A stretch of DNA of 64,000 bases. Origin: Aurifilum marmelostoma (Eukaryota; Ascomycota; Sordariomycetes; Diaporthales; Cryphonectriaceae). Shown here piece by piece: positions 1 to 12,800 of the stretch. Location: contig JAMXSV010000005.1 in assembly GCA_027559495.1 (NCBI GenBank), positions 248,001-312,000 on the forward strand, read 5' to 3'. A model generated the notes under the pieces. The model was not told where the DNA came from and ran no database searches. It was given only the letters and a program-made list of their open reading frames with translations. The first letter of the stretch is position 1, and each line of letters opens with the position of its first letter. The position numbers were made by a program, and so were the translations under genes.

Positions 1-3000
1 TCCCCTCCGTCCTGCAGATAAGGACAAGATGGTAGCCCCGCCACAATTTTCAAGAAATGTCCCTGGGCTCTAGGTACATAGTAGCAAGCCTAACGAGAGG
101 CCCGCGCATAAGTACGATAGGTGGAGATTCACACAAGGTAGGCAGCACTATCGAGTCCCTGAATCGTTGTCCGCAAATCGCAAACCCCACCAGGGTGAGC
201 AAGGCCTTGAAGGGCAGGTAGAGCAAGTTGCAACAAGGAGTCCTGAGGCGGACTGTGTGATTCAGACACAAAGGCTTGATCGTGAACGGCGAGGGCCAAG
301 GGGAAAACCCGAGTTTAAAGGAAAAGGAAAAAAAAAAAGGAAAAAAGGAGCGAAACGGTGTTTCCATACATAGTAGACAAGTCGTCTAACCCCGATGGAT
401 CTGTTGATTGAGACCCCCTCTGTTTGAGAGTGGCAAAAGGAGGAAGGAAACCACCCCAAAAAAAAAAAAAAGGACAAAAAATATTTAGAGACATTACGCA
501 GCGTGGTAGACTGGAAATTGTCGTTGCGACGCAGGTGTTGCAGGTTTGAAAAACAAGTAGCCCTGTGGTCACACGGGCTTTGAAACTTCGAGGTGGCGAG
601 GCATACGAGTTTCGTCCTCTCTGGGCGCCTGGGTTCGTGATTGGTATGAACGAGCAAGGTTCACCTGCGCGCCGTGTGCTTATGGTGCTTGGACTGCTGA
701 AAAATGCCAGAGGATCCTCCGACCTCGCAGGAAAATTTGCGATGCGCCATGTCTTGAATTTGTGGTGTTTCTTCCTTTCTTTCTTTTGTTTTGTTCTTCT
801 TTAGTCTGGGATCCTAAGGTGCTTGAAATTTGCCTCGACATCCTTGCGTAGTAAATCGGTCGCCTGAAAGTCTGGCGAAGTCCTGGTAACGGCAAACATA
901 TTTGTATGACGCAGGCAGTACCTCAAAACTCCAGTGCCGGGTACTAGACAAAGCTGTGAGCTCATGTGCTGCGGTGGGTTTCGTGTACAGTGAGAGAGCC
1001 TGTCAGGGCCCGTCTAGGACAGGATTAGTCTAGCAATTGCTATCGAGTGAGAGTCACGGACTTGGTTCTTGCTCGGCCGAAACGCTCAATTGGCGTTGGA
1101 GGTAACAATTTGCTAGAGAGGCATTGTCAGCTAGCTGCGCCGGCAGTCTCCTTATTGAGGACCTTGAACAGGGGACATCGATGGCCCTGTTGCACACAAG
1201 GCATTGTTCCCAGACGTCTGCTTGCCTGTGGATGCAACAATGCAACGGCGCAACGCGAGGGAATGCGATCGGCATCCAATGTGCCAGGTCACCTTGTCCC
1301 AAGACCAATTGCAGCTGTGTATTACCGTGAAGACGCCAGATGGTGAAGGGGGAAAGAAGCAGGAACGTCGACCCCTTTGCTAAGGCCCTCTTTTCTTCTT
1401 CCGCAGTGGAGGCTTCAGAGCATCAGGCCTTGTTCGGCAGCTTGTCGTGGTAGTATCTCAGCCTAGCTGGGAATCCACTAGAGGACGCCTAGGAGAGATT
1501 TATGGGTGGCCGAAGTTGACATTTCCTTCCAGGGCGTCACTGTGTGTCAGGGAATCGGTCCTGCCTCGAACAACAAGGCCGGCGAAATGTCCTCATGCTG
1601 TCGTTGCGCGATAGCAGGCGCGCTGTGGTCCTCGGAGAGCCAAGGCACCCAGCACAGCTTGCGTAGCGCCGCACCATAACGGTATGTCTGCAGCGTCGTG
1701 GTCTGCAGCCGCCGCCGTCCAGGTGCTGCCAGTGGGGCCTGTCTCGGGTATAATGCCTGGTAGAGCTCGATAACAATCACGAGTTTGATGGCTGGAGCCA
1801 GCCACTTTTTTCTTTCTTTTGTGCTTTGGTGTAAGACTTTGAGACGCTAGGCACTGGCATGTTGGTCTAGTAAGATTCTTCTTGACTCGGTCGTGAGGAG
1901 GCAAAAGCTGGTGATGTCGAATACGTATAGAGACTGGCCGTGCCGCCTGGTGGCCTGGTGTAAGCCGCGAATCCGGAGCACAGAGGATCTGGGGCAGATT
2001 TTCCAAGGTGACTCATACTACCGCCATGAACATGAGACCTCAGCAGGAGGAGCAAGAAGAGGATGAGGTCGAAGGAAAAGCAATGAGCCATGTGCATAGG
2101 GTGTCGCCCATGTGGCGTACTCAAGACACCAAGGCCAGAAGCCGGGGCCCCTCCGAAGACCCAACTCCCTTGCCTGGTCCGTGCTTGAAGCAATCTCGGA
2201 GGAGGACGTGGGGCTTAGGACGGACGACGAGACCGGAGTCGTCGACGATAGAAGGAAAGGGACGAGAAGAAGAAAAAAGGAGTTCGGGGAGGAGATTGCT
2301 GGGCCTCTTGTCTCTTTGCCTTCCTTTTATTCGAGTTCTGGTTTGACTTGGATACAATGATGTGTTGCAGCTGGATCGAGCCAGTCCGACCGACACGCCC
2401 CTGGACGGGATCCTCGAGCAGTAGAGTGTCGTCTTTGTCCTTGTCGGGACAGGAGAGACCCATATCAACGCTTGTTTGACCGGCAGAAGTCTGACGAGGG
2501 CATGGTATACAGGCATCCTCTGCAAGGCACCTTCCGAAGGCGGCGGCAATCAGGTAGTAGTAATAATATATCGAGGTTTCATCGCGAAGAGAGGCCATCA
2601 GGGGCGTGGCCGGGCGTGGCCTGACGCGGGCGGAGGGCGACAAGGGTCGGGCATTGAAGCCGGGAGAGACATGCAAGCCAGGGCATACCATGACATGGCA
2701 CCTGCAGCAGACTTGCAGTCTGCAGTGGAGCGCTAGCGTCCGTAATGCGCCGCTGCAATTAAAACTCTCCGTTTTGAGACCATGGGTGCTCGACCCTCGT
2801 AATGCTGTACCATAGTTACAGCATGTGGTGACCGCAACTGGTCTCAGTGTCCCCGTCATTCCTCCTGCACTCCCCCCCCCCCCCTCCTCGCGAGTACGGA
2901 AGTCGACCGTCAGGACTCAGTAAGAAAGTGGATCTTCAGTTGATTGCATGCTGAGATGAGACTCTCGGGTACAAATTTCCCTAGCCAAGGAGGGAGGGCC

Positions 3001-3169
3001 CTGAAGCTTTTGCGAGATCGAACAGATTCGAAGCCTGTAGCTGTGTTTTCTGTGATCTGACAGGCGACTTGTCAACAGCGAGTGACTTGGGCGCAGGAGT
3101 CTTCATACGTCCTGATACGTCGACATCTCCGACGCCATGGTGCACATATCTTGATGCACATATGCGTGT

Positions 3170-3172
<3 letters not shown>

Positions 3173-3202
<30 letters not shown>
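3173..3202. repeat. (CA)15 microsatellite
   Basis: Fifteen CA dinucleotides, flanked on the right by CTCA repeats. Non-coding. Confidence 0.95.
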
Positions 3203-3207
<5 letters not shown>

Positions 3208-5443
3208 TCACTCACACACTGACACAAAGAAGGCATAGGCTGAATGTTATCTGTGCCAGAACGGATCGCGTGGTCGAGTTAGTGAGGTTCCTCTGAGGAT
3301 CGTCCTATGATGAGCAGTCATTACCCCGATCATCCCCCGATGATTAGACGTCGTTTCGTGACGAGATTGGACCATCAGAAGCGATCGACAAGGAGGAGGG
3401 GGGGGGAACAGCACATCTGTCTTGGCCAAAGCAGCACGCGTACACGCCGAGGTAGCCTGCCATGCAGGTGGCGGCGTCTCGAGAACACCCTGCAGCCAGT
3501 CGCATGTGTGGTTATGGTGCGTGTTGCATGTGTGGGTTGCTGTGGTGGCTCTGAAGGTAGAGGCTGCCGCGAGAAGTTGCCCCGTTCAGATTGGTTTCCT
3601 TGATTGGTGGTGGTGGTATTGCTAAGTGGCAAAGGGGGCATGGGTCACTTTGGGGCACAGGCACAGAAGGCGCAGACAAGACAGTACTATGCATAGTGCA
3701 GCTGCAGTAGGGTGGTGGGTGGTGGCAGGTGCGACCGACCGTGGTCTGACGACCCGGACACAATAACAAAAAAAAAAACAAAACAAAAAACAATCTGATA
3801 CAAAGTGTTTGTGTAAGGGAAGCGAGATGTCCGTTCTGATGACCGTCTCGAGTATATTGGGGCGTCTCTCTGGAAATTTGGATGATCCTGCATGGGCCCT
3901 CGAACCAATGCAGTGACAGGAGCGAAGGTTCATGACTGAGGGTGGTGTGGTGGGGCTTGGCTTGGTGAGATGGTGGGCCGGTGGGTCATAGTTGGCCCAG
4001 AATAATACCACCACTGTGATTTTATGGTAGGCACTTGCCGAAGTCTCTGCTGGGCCCATTGTACTTGGTAGCACACCCCCTGGGCCAGGATTTGTTTTCT
4101 TCTTTTTTCTTCCCCTTCCTGCATGCAGCACTATTCTGGTCTCGATATCGTGATCGTTGACCACAATTGCTGGTGCAACTCTGAACTAATGTATGGTATG
4201 GTAGGGTTCCATTATATGTATGCATGCACATAGTACGTACTCTGTGTGTGTGCGTGGTTGGACCCGCCTGGACAGTTACCATAGTACTGTAGGGCAACAC
4301 GACATTGGTCACATGAGGTTTACTGAACCATCCCGCCTCAAGCCTCTGCAGTAATCTTTTTAATCTCGTGCTAGAACCTTCAGTCTCTCTTGCCTGGGCC
4401 TGAATCATCTGCTATCCTTCCAGCACAGGACGCGGAACGTTGAAATTAAGTATGGGACGTAGACACGAGCCCTACTTAAACGCCCTCCCTTTATCCCTGC
4501 TCAGTCTAGGGATGCCGGTACTTGGGTACATATCTACAGGAACGATCTCGTACGACAGTACATGGGCAGACCTACAGAGTACATGAGCACGGACCACCGG
4601 CAAAAATACACATACACCACAACACACACACACTCTCTCTCTATCTCTTTCTGTTGCCCTTCCCCCCTTCTGGAGGGAGGGTCCAATATTGCCAAAGTAA
4701 TCAGACTCTGCACATCATACTAGGGATAACGACAATTCACCCAAGCTGATCTTAACTTGCTGTGAGATTATCTGATCCAGAGGCCCTCAGAAGGACCCCT
4801 CCCATGCGGCGGGTAAGGGGCAGGTTGCAGTCGAGGGGCACTTCCTGCTATGTACGGCAATGGCCAAGCAAGGTACCGCAGCTCGCAGCAGTCTGTACCG
4901 CGCGATGTACCCTGTACCCGAAATGGACGATGAGTGGAGACGAATTTCACCGTTTCGCTGCAGGACAGACCCCTGCACATTGCCACAGGGGGTTGACATT
5001 TCAGGGAAAGGGGAGCTTGGTCACTGCGCTGGACACCAGCAAGGACCACCCACCCACACCACACAGAGAGGCGCGCTCTGGCTGCACGCGAGGAAATGAA
5101 GCATCATACAGACAAGCGATTTTTTTTTTTCTTCTTTTTCATTTTCTTGTCGCCTTGACTCTGCTTCTGACTGGACGTGACTCCCAAGACCAGCCCAGAC
5201 CCAATCCAATTGCACCCCTTCCCACCCGCTAAAACATCCCTCCCCTTCCCGGACACTCCACTTTGTCTGTCGCTGTGTACTACGGTACCTCAGCTCGACC
5301 TTGACCCTTCGTACGGTAACTCGAGGCGCCTCAACTGCCAGCCAGATCAACAGGGTACATTGGGTACACACTGTAAGTACCATAGTACCACCTCCCATCT
5401 CCCACTACCCACCCACCGTAACCGCAACCCTCCCTAGGAGAAA

Positions 5444-5457
5444 GGGGGGGGGGGGGG
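5444..5457. repeat. G14 mononucleotide run
   Basis: Fourteen consecutive G residues about 340 bp upstream of the PH-domain gene start. It is a likely hotspot for length error or polymorphism. Confidence 0.9.
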
Positions 5458-5796
5458 CTCCTTAAAAAAACAAATAAAGTACGACCCAACCCAAAACTCT
5501 CGTCCCTTCCTTCTTAATCTCCTGACTTCCCCCTCTCTCTCTCCTTTCTTCAGCAGACCATTTCTACTGTTGTCACCATCTGGATCTCAGTCATCCATCT
5601 ATTCTCATCGAGGGCATAGAAAAATCCCCGATTCTTCTTCATCACTACTACTACTACTACTATCAAGGGACTTTCCTACTAGTCAGGGAACCTTTGTTCT
5701 AATCTTTTCTCAGTTGTCTTGCTGTTTTTGGTTTTTTTTACTTTTAGAGATACCCATTTTTTCCTCTCCCAATACCCAATCCCCAAATCATCCAAA

Positions 5797-8060
5797 ATGG
5801 CCGACGAGACCAAGCCTGTTGAGGTCCCCCAGGAGGAGGCTCCCGCTACCACCACCGAGGCGCCTGCTGCCGCTGCTGAGGAGGCCCCCGCCACCGAGGC
5901 CAAGGAGGAGACTGCTGCTCCTGCTGGTAGGCGACCACTTCCTGTTCTTGCTAGCCCCCTGTGTGGTCACAAGAGTGGCAGCGCCAAGAAGAAGAGAGAC
6001 AGTATAACTGACAATGCGTTTCTCACAACAACAGCTACCGATGCTCCTGCTGCGGAGGCCACCGAGACCCCCGCTGCCGCCGAGACTGCCGCCGCCCCTG
6101 CGAAGGAGGACGCCAAGAAGGAGGCCGAGCCTGTCGAGGATGGACAGCTCGAGCATAAGGGCAGCAACTTCCCCAAGTACGTCAAGTCCTCTCTTCCTAG
6201 GGACATCATCTGCCTTCATGACTCCTCGTCTTCATGCGTGGTCAACATACATGCTGACATATGCTGCCCGCAGGAACTTCATCTACTCCAAGAAGTTCTT
6301 CTGGTTCGGCTCTGAGGCCGTCGACCCCAAGAAGATCCCTTCCCTGCTGAAGGATCACCAGCTTGCCGCCTGGGCCAGCGAGACTGGCAAGGGCCTCCTC
6401 TTCTATGCGGAGAAGGGCACTGACAAGAACGCCCCCTCCGGCGCCATCCTGCTGGTATGTCTTTTCCCCCTTGACGTGATTATCCTCCCCCATGATCCAA
6501 CCCGTGGAAATGATGTTAACAATCTCATGTCCAGGCCGACGCTGCTGAGCCTATCTCGGAGGGCACCAACAAGTTCGTCCTGTCTTCCAAGGGTCACAAG
6601 CACACCTTTAAGGCTGCCAACCAGGCCGAGCGTGACAACTGGGTCTCCCAGATCAAGATTAAGATCACTGAGGCCAAGGAAGCTTCCGAGGCGGTGACTC
6701 AGTCTGAGAAGTACAAGGCCACCCTCGCCTCCTTCACTCCCGCTAAGAAGGAGGAGAAGGTTGAGGACAAGAAGACCGAGGAGACCCCCAAGGCTGCCGA
6801 GGAGACTCCTGCTGCTGCTGAGGCCGCGACTGAGGCTCCTGCCGCCGAGGCCGCCGCCACCGAGGCTCCCAAGGAGGAGGCCAAGGAGGAGGCTAAGGAG
6901 GAGGCCAAGGACACCAAGACTGACGAGCGCAAGCGCTCTGCCAGCAGGAAGCGCACCTCTATCTTTGGTGCTCTTCTCGGCGGCAACAAGGACAAGAAGG
7001 AGAAGACCGAGGAGGCCCCCAAGACCGTCGAGGAGACTCCCGCTGAGGCCGAGGGTGAGGGCGAGACTGCTGCTGCCGCTGCCACTGAGGCCCCCGCCGA
7101 TGCTGAGGCTGCCACCACCGAGGCTGCTAAGGAGCCCGAGGCCGCTGCCGCTGAGCCGGCTGCTGAGGAGGCCAAGGCCAAGGAGGTCAAGCCTGCCGAG
7201 AAGCCCACTCCCACCAAGAGGTCTAGGTATGCTTTTGCCTGATCCTTTTACCCATTTGACGCGAGACTACGGCGACAAGTTTGCTAACTGGATCTACACA
7301 GCATCTTTGGTGGCCTGCCTTTCGGCCGGAAGAAGACCGAGGATGCCGCCCCTGCTACTCCCGCCAAGGACATCCCTGAAGTCGCTGAGGTGAGTCAACA
7401 AAACGTGGCGTGTACCCGCCTGCCGTCTTATTATTCCTGCTACTGAAGCTAATCAACTTACTCGCGCTAAATTAGACCGCGCCTGTCATTCCTAAGCCTG
7501 AGGCCACTGAGCCCCTGAGCGCTGAGGTTGCCAGCCCTGCCAACGTCCCCGTGGAGACCACCACCACCGAGGCCGCCACCAGCCCTGCTGTCAACGGTGA
7601 GAAGAAGGACATGAAGACCGACAAGCGCAAGTCCTCCTTCCCCTTCGCCTTTGGCAAGAAGACCGAGGCTGGCCCTGCTAGCCCCGACGCTGAGGCCTCT
7701 TCCCCTGATGGCGAGAAGAAGGGCAACAACGCCTTCTCCAAGTTCCGCGCTACTATCAAGGTGAGCTCTCACACCCCCGTGTGTAGATAATGCGGTGTAT
7801 GATCGTGGCACTGACAAGCAATACAGGGCAAGGGCAAGGCTGAGAAGTCCGCCGAGAAGGCCGAGGACAAGCCCGAGGAGGCTGCCACTGAGGCTCCCAA
7901 GATCGACGAGGAGGCCAAGCCTGCTGAGGAGGCCGCCACCGCCGCCGAGGAGACCAAGCCCGAGGAGGCCGCCGCCGCCGCGCCTGCTACCGAGGAGACC
8001 ACCGAGGCCGCCAAGGACGCTCCCGTTGCCAGCACCCCCGTCGTCACCGCCACGGCTTAG
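5797..8060 (+). CDS. PH-domain protein with Ala/Glu/Lys-rich repeats (Meu6-like)
   Basis: Predicted 583-residue protein from seven exons: 5797-5926, 6035-6176, 6274-6454, 6535-7226, 7302-7389, 7476-7760, 7827-8060. All phases join without a stop. The start has a good context (CCAAAATGG) after a long pyrimidine-rich leader. A pleckstrin-homology domain spans roughly residues 78-198, from the FIYSKKFFWFGSEAV region to the terminal helix with Trp in RDNWVSQIKIKI. The rest is low complexity: Ala/Glu/Pro/Thr blocks, KKEEK-type charged stretches, and repeated basic patches of the form TDxRKRSxSRK followed by FGALLGG or FGGLPFG. PH domains usually bind phosphoinositides or proteins at membranes. Fungal relatives are annotated as meiotic-expression-upregulated (Meu6) proteins, but a cellular role is not shown by the sequence. 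Strong codon bias to C/G third positions suggests high expression. Confidence 0.85.
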
Positions 8061-9868
8061 GGAGCCGCACGTGCCACAGGCCAGCCCAGCTGACTGGGGG
8101 GCTGGCCATGACACCCCCACCAGTCCTGGATGGAAACGAACGACAAAGTAACCCCACAAAATAGAGCGAGGTTGATGACACGGAGGCGTCACATGAGAGC
8201 ATCACCACACACACTTATGATACCCATTCCCTGGGTGTAAGGGATCGGATTTGCATTTCGAGATACCCAGATTCCCCCCCCATTTGTCTCGGAACAACTC
8301 TTCTATTTGGGAGGAGACCGACTTTTCCTTGTTGTCCCAGATGCCGAGTTTTTGCCTTACTTGCAACTCACTTGTTCTTTGTTTTGATACCCGAAGTATA
8401 CCCAAAGACAGTCGTTTGGAAGGGCAACGGTTACCGACGATGATGGAAACATTAGTATATCTACGAGGAAAAAAAGAGAAAACAAAAAAAAAAAAGATGT
8501 CTGGAAAAATCAGAGATGGAGGGTTTGGTTTTCAAGCAATGTTGTTGATGGGACTGCGCGTGCTTGGTGGCTTTGTTCTGCGTGCAATCTGGTCACCTTA
8601 GGACCTGTCTGCCGCAGACGAACCAACAGCATCGACTTAAGTAATAGTTAATATAACCTCTCGTGTGTTAGGCTTCGCCATTTCTTGTGCGCATTGTAGT
8701 TGTACTTTTCATGTGTCTTGTACTGATCGTTGGCGAGGTCAACTGTGTATTTACCTTGGCATGTCTCAGTTGCTAGTGACGGTGTCTGCCTCTCGGGGCC
8801 AGAGCATCAGGGATCCATCGGTCCTCGTTGCAGATGCGCATGAAGGTGCCCTTGCAGCCCCACGGCCGTACTCCTCTCGGCCACCGAACCTTGAACCATG
8901 CCTACCAATGCTACATACTATGGTAGAGTTCATTTATACATGGAAATATACTACGGTGACGATTAGTGCCTGACGAGACAGAGTTGCGAGCCAAGGCTTT
9001 TTAATGTTATAGATATATTACCATGGCATGGCGACGCGGATTTCCCCTAACCTTCTCTTGGCTTAACACGTATGATCGGGTTGATCTGATTTGTTCGAAG
9101 AATCGCCTTACCGAGGCCTCTCGGGGTTTATTGTTGGCAGAACCTTAAGACAAGGTGATGCAGCCTTGGTTGCTGTGGTATGATGTGGGCTCTGTGTTGA
9201 GTGGGCAAGATGAGGTGAGAAGCGAGGCTGGTCTTGTTGGGAAGGCGTTGTCATATGCGAGACGAAGACTACCATCCATCCATGCCATTCCGTCACAACG
9301 CAAGCTGACAAATTCCCAGTATTAACTATAGCTATCAAAAACGAAGTTCTACGAATTACAGGATGCAGCAGGCCTTCTTTTCTTTCACTGATTACAAGCT
9401 AATTAGTGGTTCGTTGCAGAGATCCCATGCTTCTTTCTCGTGATTGATTAATCATTCTCGCTTGACATAACCAGACGTTGCCATGAAAAAGAGACGGTTT
9501 TCACGCCTCTTGCAATATATGGATGGTCACCAAGCTTCCGATAGTAAAGCAGAAAGGCATTGCTTAGTTAGGCGTGAGGTTGCCTCTGATGCATCCCTGG
9601 ACGATACAGTTTGACTGACAGTGCCTGCCTTCTTTCACCTCACCCTCTGCATCCTTCTGGCCTTCATAGCAGGAATTTACATCAACATCGATCAATCATG
9701 TCACTAGTGATCAACACTGGGGGGAGGGGTGGGCCCGGCGGACAGGAAGAATCTTATTTGTCTTATTGGTTCGACGCAGGCCTAAGCCCACCTACGTGTT
9801 TCAAACCAGGATCTCCTACATTTGGCATCGTGACACTATTTTCCTCCTCACATGACTAAATTCTCTGC
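8061..9868. other. Convergent intergenic region
   Basis: Lies between the 3' ends of the PH-domain gene (+) and the STAND gene (-), so it should contain both 3' UTRs. It is AT-rich, with scattered A-runs near 8470-8500. I see no gene in it. Confidence 0.6.
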
Positions 9869-12800
9869 CTAATCGCTCTCCGTTGCTTCTGTTTGGCTGG
9901 TATAGCCCCATTCTTGCTTCAACCCGTTCAGCCATGTCAACACAGGAACTGCGTCTCCTCCAATGCGCCGTCCGTTCTCTAGCTCCCCCACCCACTATCA
10001 CGTTTCCTTGTAAGACCTGGAGACAGCTGTCCCTGTCCAGTTTTGCCAAATGCAGCCATTCGTGGTCCTTGTCACATATGAGCGCACTGACCGTCTGCCC
10101 CTCAAGCTTGCCAGCCTTGAGGAGCTGCAGGCAGGGGCCGCAGAAGCCTCTGTCACAGCAGAACTTGCATTTATTCAGGGCATTCTTGGAGTCCCACTCT
10201 TTGCCGCACTCACCGTCGCAAGTAAAGCTGAAACTTGAGTATCTCTTGGCTTTTGGGAACTCATTTAGCCTCATCCGGATTTTTTGGCAATCGTCGCTCA
10301 GCTTTTCTTGCTGATGGCCCTTTACCATATCAACCAACTGCCTCTCAACATCATCGATCTTCTGACCAAGCGTGGTCAAAGATGGATTCCCAGATAGAGT
10401 GGCAAAGATTCGTTGGCTGAGGCTCTTTTCAAGATCCGTGTCAAAGTCGAGCATCCATCTGATGACATCCGTAGCGTCGGGTAAGGGCGAGATAAGTGAG
10501 AAAGCGGAGAGAGCGTTCAGCAAGTCGCCGCAATGCATCAGGATACTCGCGAGATCGTAATAGCCCTCCGCATCATTTTCATCTGTCTCGTCAGAAAGCA
10601 TGTCGAAAGCTGCAGCTATTGTTCCCTGCATCTTGGATCTAGCCTCGGGCGCCTTGTCGATGCACACTAGAGAGCAGGCGAGGTAGGCTCGTGGCATTGA
10701 AAGACGGTAACTTCTCTCTTCTCTCACAACGCACTCGAGCTTATTGACATTCTGTTGCGTCTCGATCTGTTCTTTAATCTGGTTGAAGTAGTGTGCGCTT
10801 ATCAACACATTGGCATATCCGCTGCTTCCTGCATTCAGCTGGACGCAGGCATTCCAGCAGTCAATGGCAGACTCGACCGAACGGGTCGTACCGCGGGCGT
10901 AGTAGTATACAGCCACGCCCTTGTACAACTGCAAGTAGTCTAAGATCCATAATTTGTTGGCTTTTCTGGCTCTGTCAATGCAAACGTCAAATTCGCTGAG
11001 TATTCGGTCGAACAAAGTCGTATCTTCAGAGACAACGGACAAGAACTTTGTAAGTATCTTGTTAGAGGCAGCGCGGCCCGTTACTTTGTCGATAACCTGG
11101 CCGAAGATGGACGTCTCTTTGAGTTGGTGCAGCAGTTCGATGACCTGGCTTCTGTCATTGGTATCGAAAAGTGCTTGCACAAGCCTATAGTGCGCCTCAT
11201 CATCGTGTTCTCTTAGACGTAGCACCTTTCGCATGTACTCGATGACTTCCTTCGGCTGTCCGAGTTCGCCGTACCATGAGGCTGCGGTCATGTAGTCGCT
11301 GCAAAGTCTGGCTTCATCCTGCGGGCTCTGGTTCTCGAGCAATTGAAGAACGTCGATCATCTTCTCGCAGGCTTCACTGTACTGGCCGCTTGCAGCAAAG
11401 GACTTTGCCAACCCTTCAAGAATCCTGGGGTCTGAATTCTCGAGGCCAAGTACAAGGTTGAATCTCTCGATGGCCTTGGAGTATTGGCCCGTCTCATGAA
11501 ACGTCTCGGCAAGCCGTGTGTCCCAAAGATGCCCTGATTCCTTGACCTCAAGAACATCTTTGCACCAGTGGGCCGCTGCGTCGACGTCGTTCGGTTCTTG
11601 CCATGGGCTATTGTGGTAGCTCGGATCCGCCCGCACATCAGTCGCGTTGGACTCTTCCTCAGGAGGATCCTGTACTCCGTTAGTTTGGGAGCCGAGTGCC
11701 ACTCAGGGGCTGTGATAAACGCTAAATAACACACCATGAATCTGAAACCCTGTATCCATTTGAATGGCTCTGCCACCCCCCAATCTCCATGCTCCAGCCA
11801 GTTCTGAGCAACAGTCTTCATTATCTCCATCAGCAAAGCACGACACGGATCGCTATGACCAGAAACTTCGTCCAGCCATCTCCGATCTTTTCTTCCCAGA
11901 TGCGAAACGGCGTCAGTATTTCGCAGCCATATCAAGAAGACTTGGAGCTGATTCCGATCTGCGAACCATTCGAGCTCGTCGCAGCTGGCCCAATGTTTCG
12001 CGATGGCGGCCCCCTGATTCAAAAAGAGAATACAGACCGCTGCCGATTTCTTGCTTTTGCGCCCTGGTGAGTGCGTCGTGACCAGTTGCCGCCGCCAGCT
12101 CCTCAAGATGTGACGGTAAAAATCTGAGGAGATAAGGTGCCAGGGCTTGAGTTTTCTCATTGGGCTCCTTATTGAGAAGGTCGAACGTCCTTGTAACGAT
12201 GATGAGATGGGAATCGATCTTGTTGACCTGAATACTCCTCTTGACACTCTGCTGCGTGTCTAGTTCCTGGAACTTTCCTTGCTCTTGTGTCGCTTTCTGC
12301 ATGAAGGTCCACAGGAACAATTGTGTCGTGATCAAATCAGCCTTTTGAATTTTGATCTCAGCGCTGAATGTTGATTTGTTATCCATCTCGCGCGATTCCG
12401 TTCTTTCTCTTGTAAGAAGAACTTCCATGTCATGAGCGATGGCAACGACAGAGTTATGACTCCACTCATTGAAAATGCTAGCATATTTGCCCCCAATTTT
12501 GCTCTCTAGCGGCATCAAAGGGCGCTTCTCCAAGCGGAGAAACTGGTAGGCATGGTCAGAATGTGATGCTCGCCGCACGGTAGAGGGGGGGATCGGGATG
12601 GCTAACCAATGCGGCATTCAGCTGCTCAATATAGAAGAACTGGTACCCAAAAATTGCCCAGACCAAAATCTCATTGAGCTCGTTGATCTCAGTCGCCGTC
12701 AAGGTCTTTTCTAGTTTCTCAATCATTGTTCGAGAGATAACTTCCTCATTCTCGGTTGCTGCATCAAGCGCTTTGTCGATTTCATCTTCCTGCCCGGAGG

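Larger units (their letters stand above)
1..5796. other. Gene-free stretch upstream of the PH-domain gene
   Basis: No reading frame here has convincing coding character. The longer open frames (for example 2215-2859 and 3622-4164 on the minus strand) are compositionally odd, lack plausible splice structure and match no family I recognise. The stretch holds a C13 run (2872-2884), a CA microsatellite, a G14 run and several CT-rich tracts. The last 300 bases are pyrimidine-rich and probably form the promoter and 5' UTR of the gene starting at 5797. Confidence 0.6.

Noticed and set aside
2215..2859. 214-codon open frame on the minus strand
   Set aside because: Composition is irregular and no promoter, homology or splice logic supports it.
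5788..8192. Long antisense and alternate-frame open frames over the PH-domain gene
   Set aside because: They mirror the Ala/Glu/Lys-rich codons (giving Leu/Gly/Ser or Arg/Pro repeats) and lack independent start, splice or domain evidence.
11357..12247. Introns as an explanation for the first STAND frame break
   Set aside because: The only GT...AG pairs that shift phase are about 25 bp long or would delete the conserved KQEIGSGLYS block.
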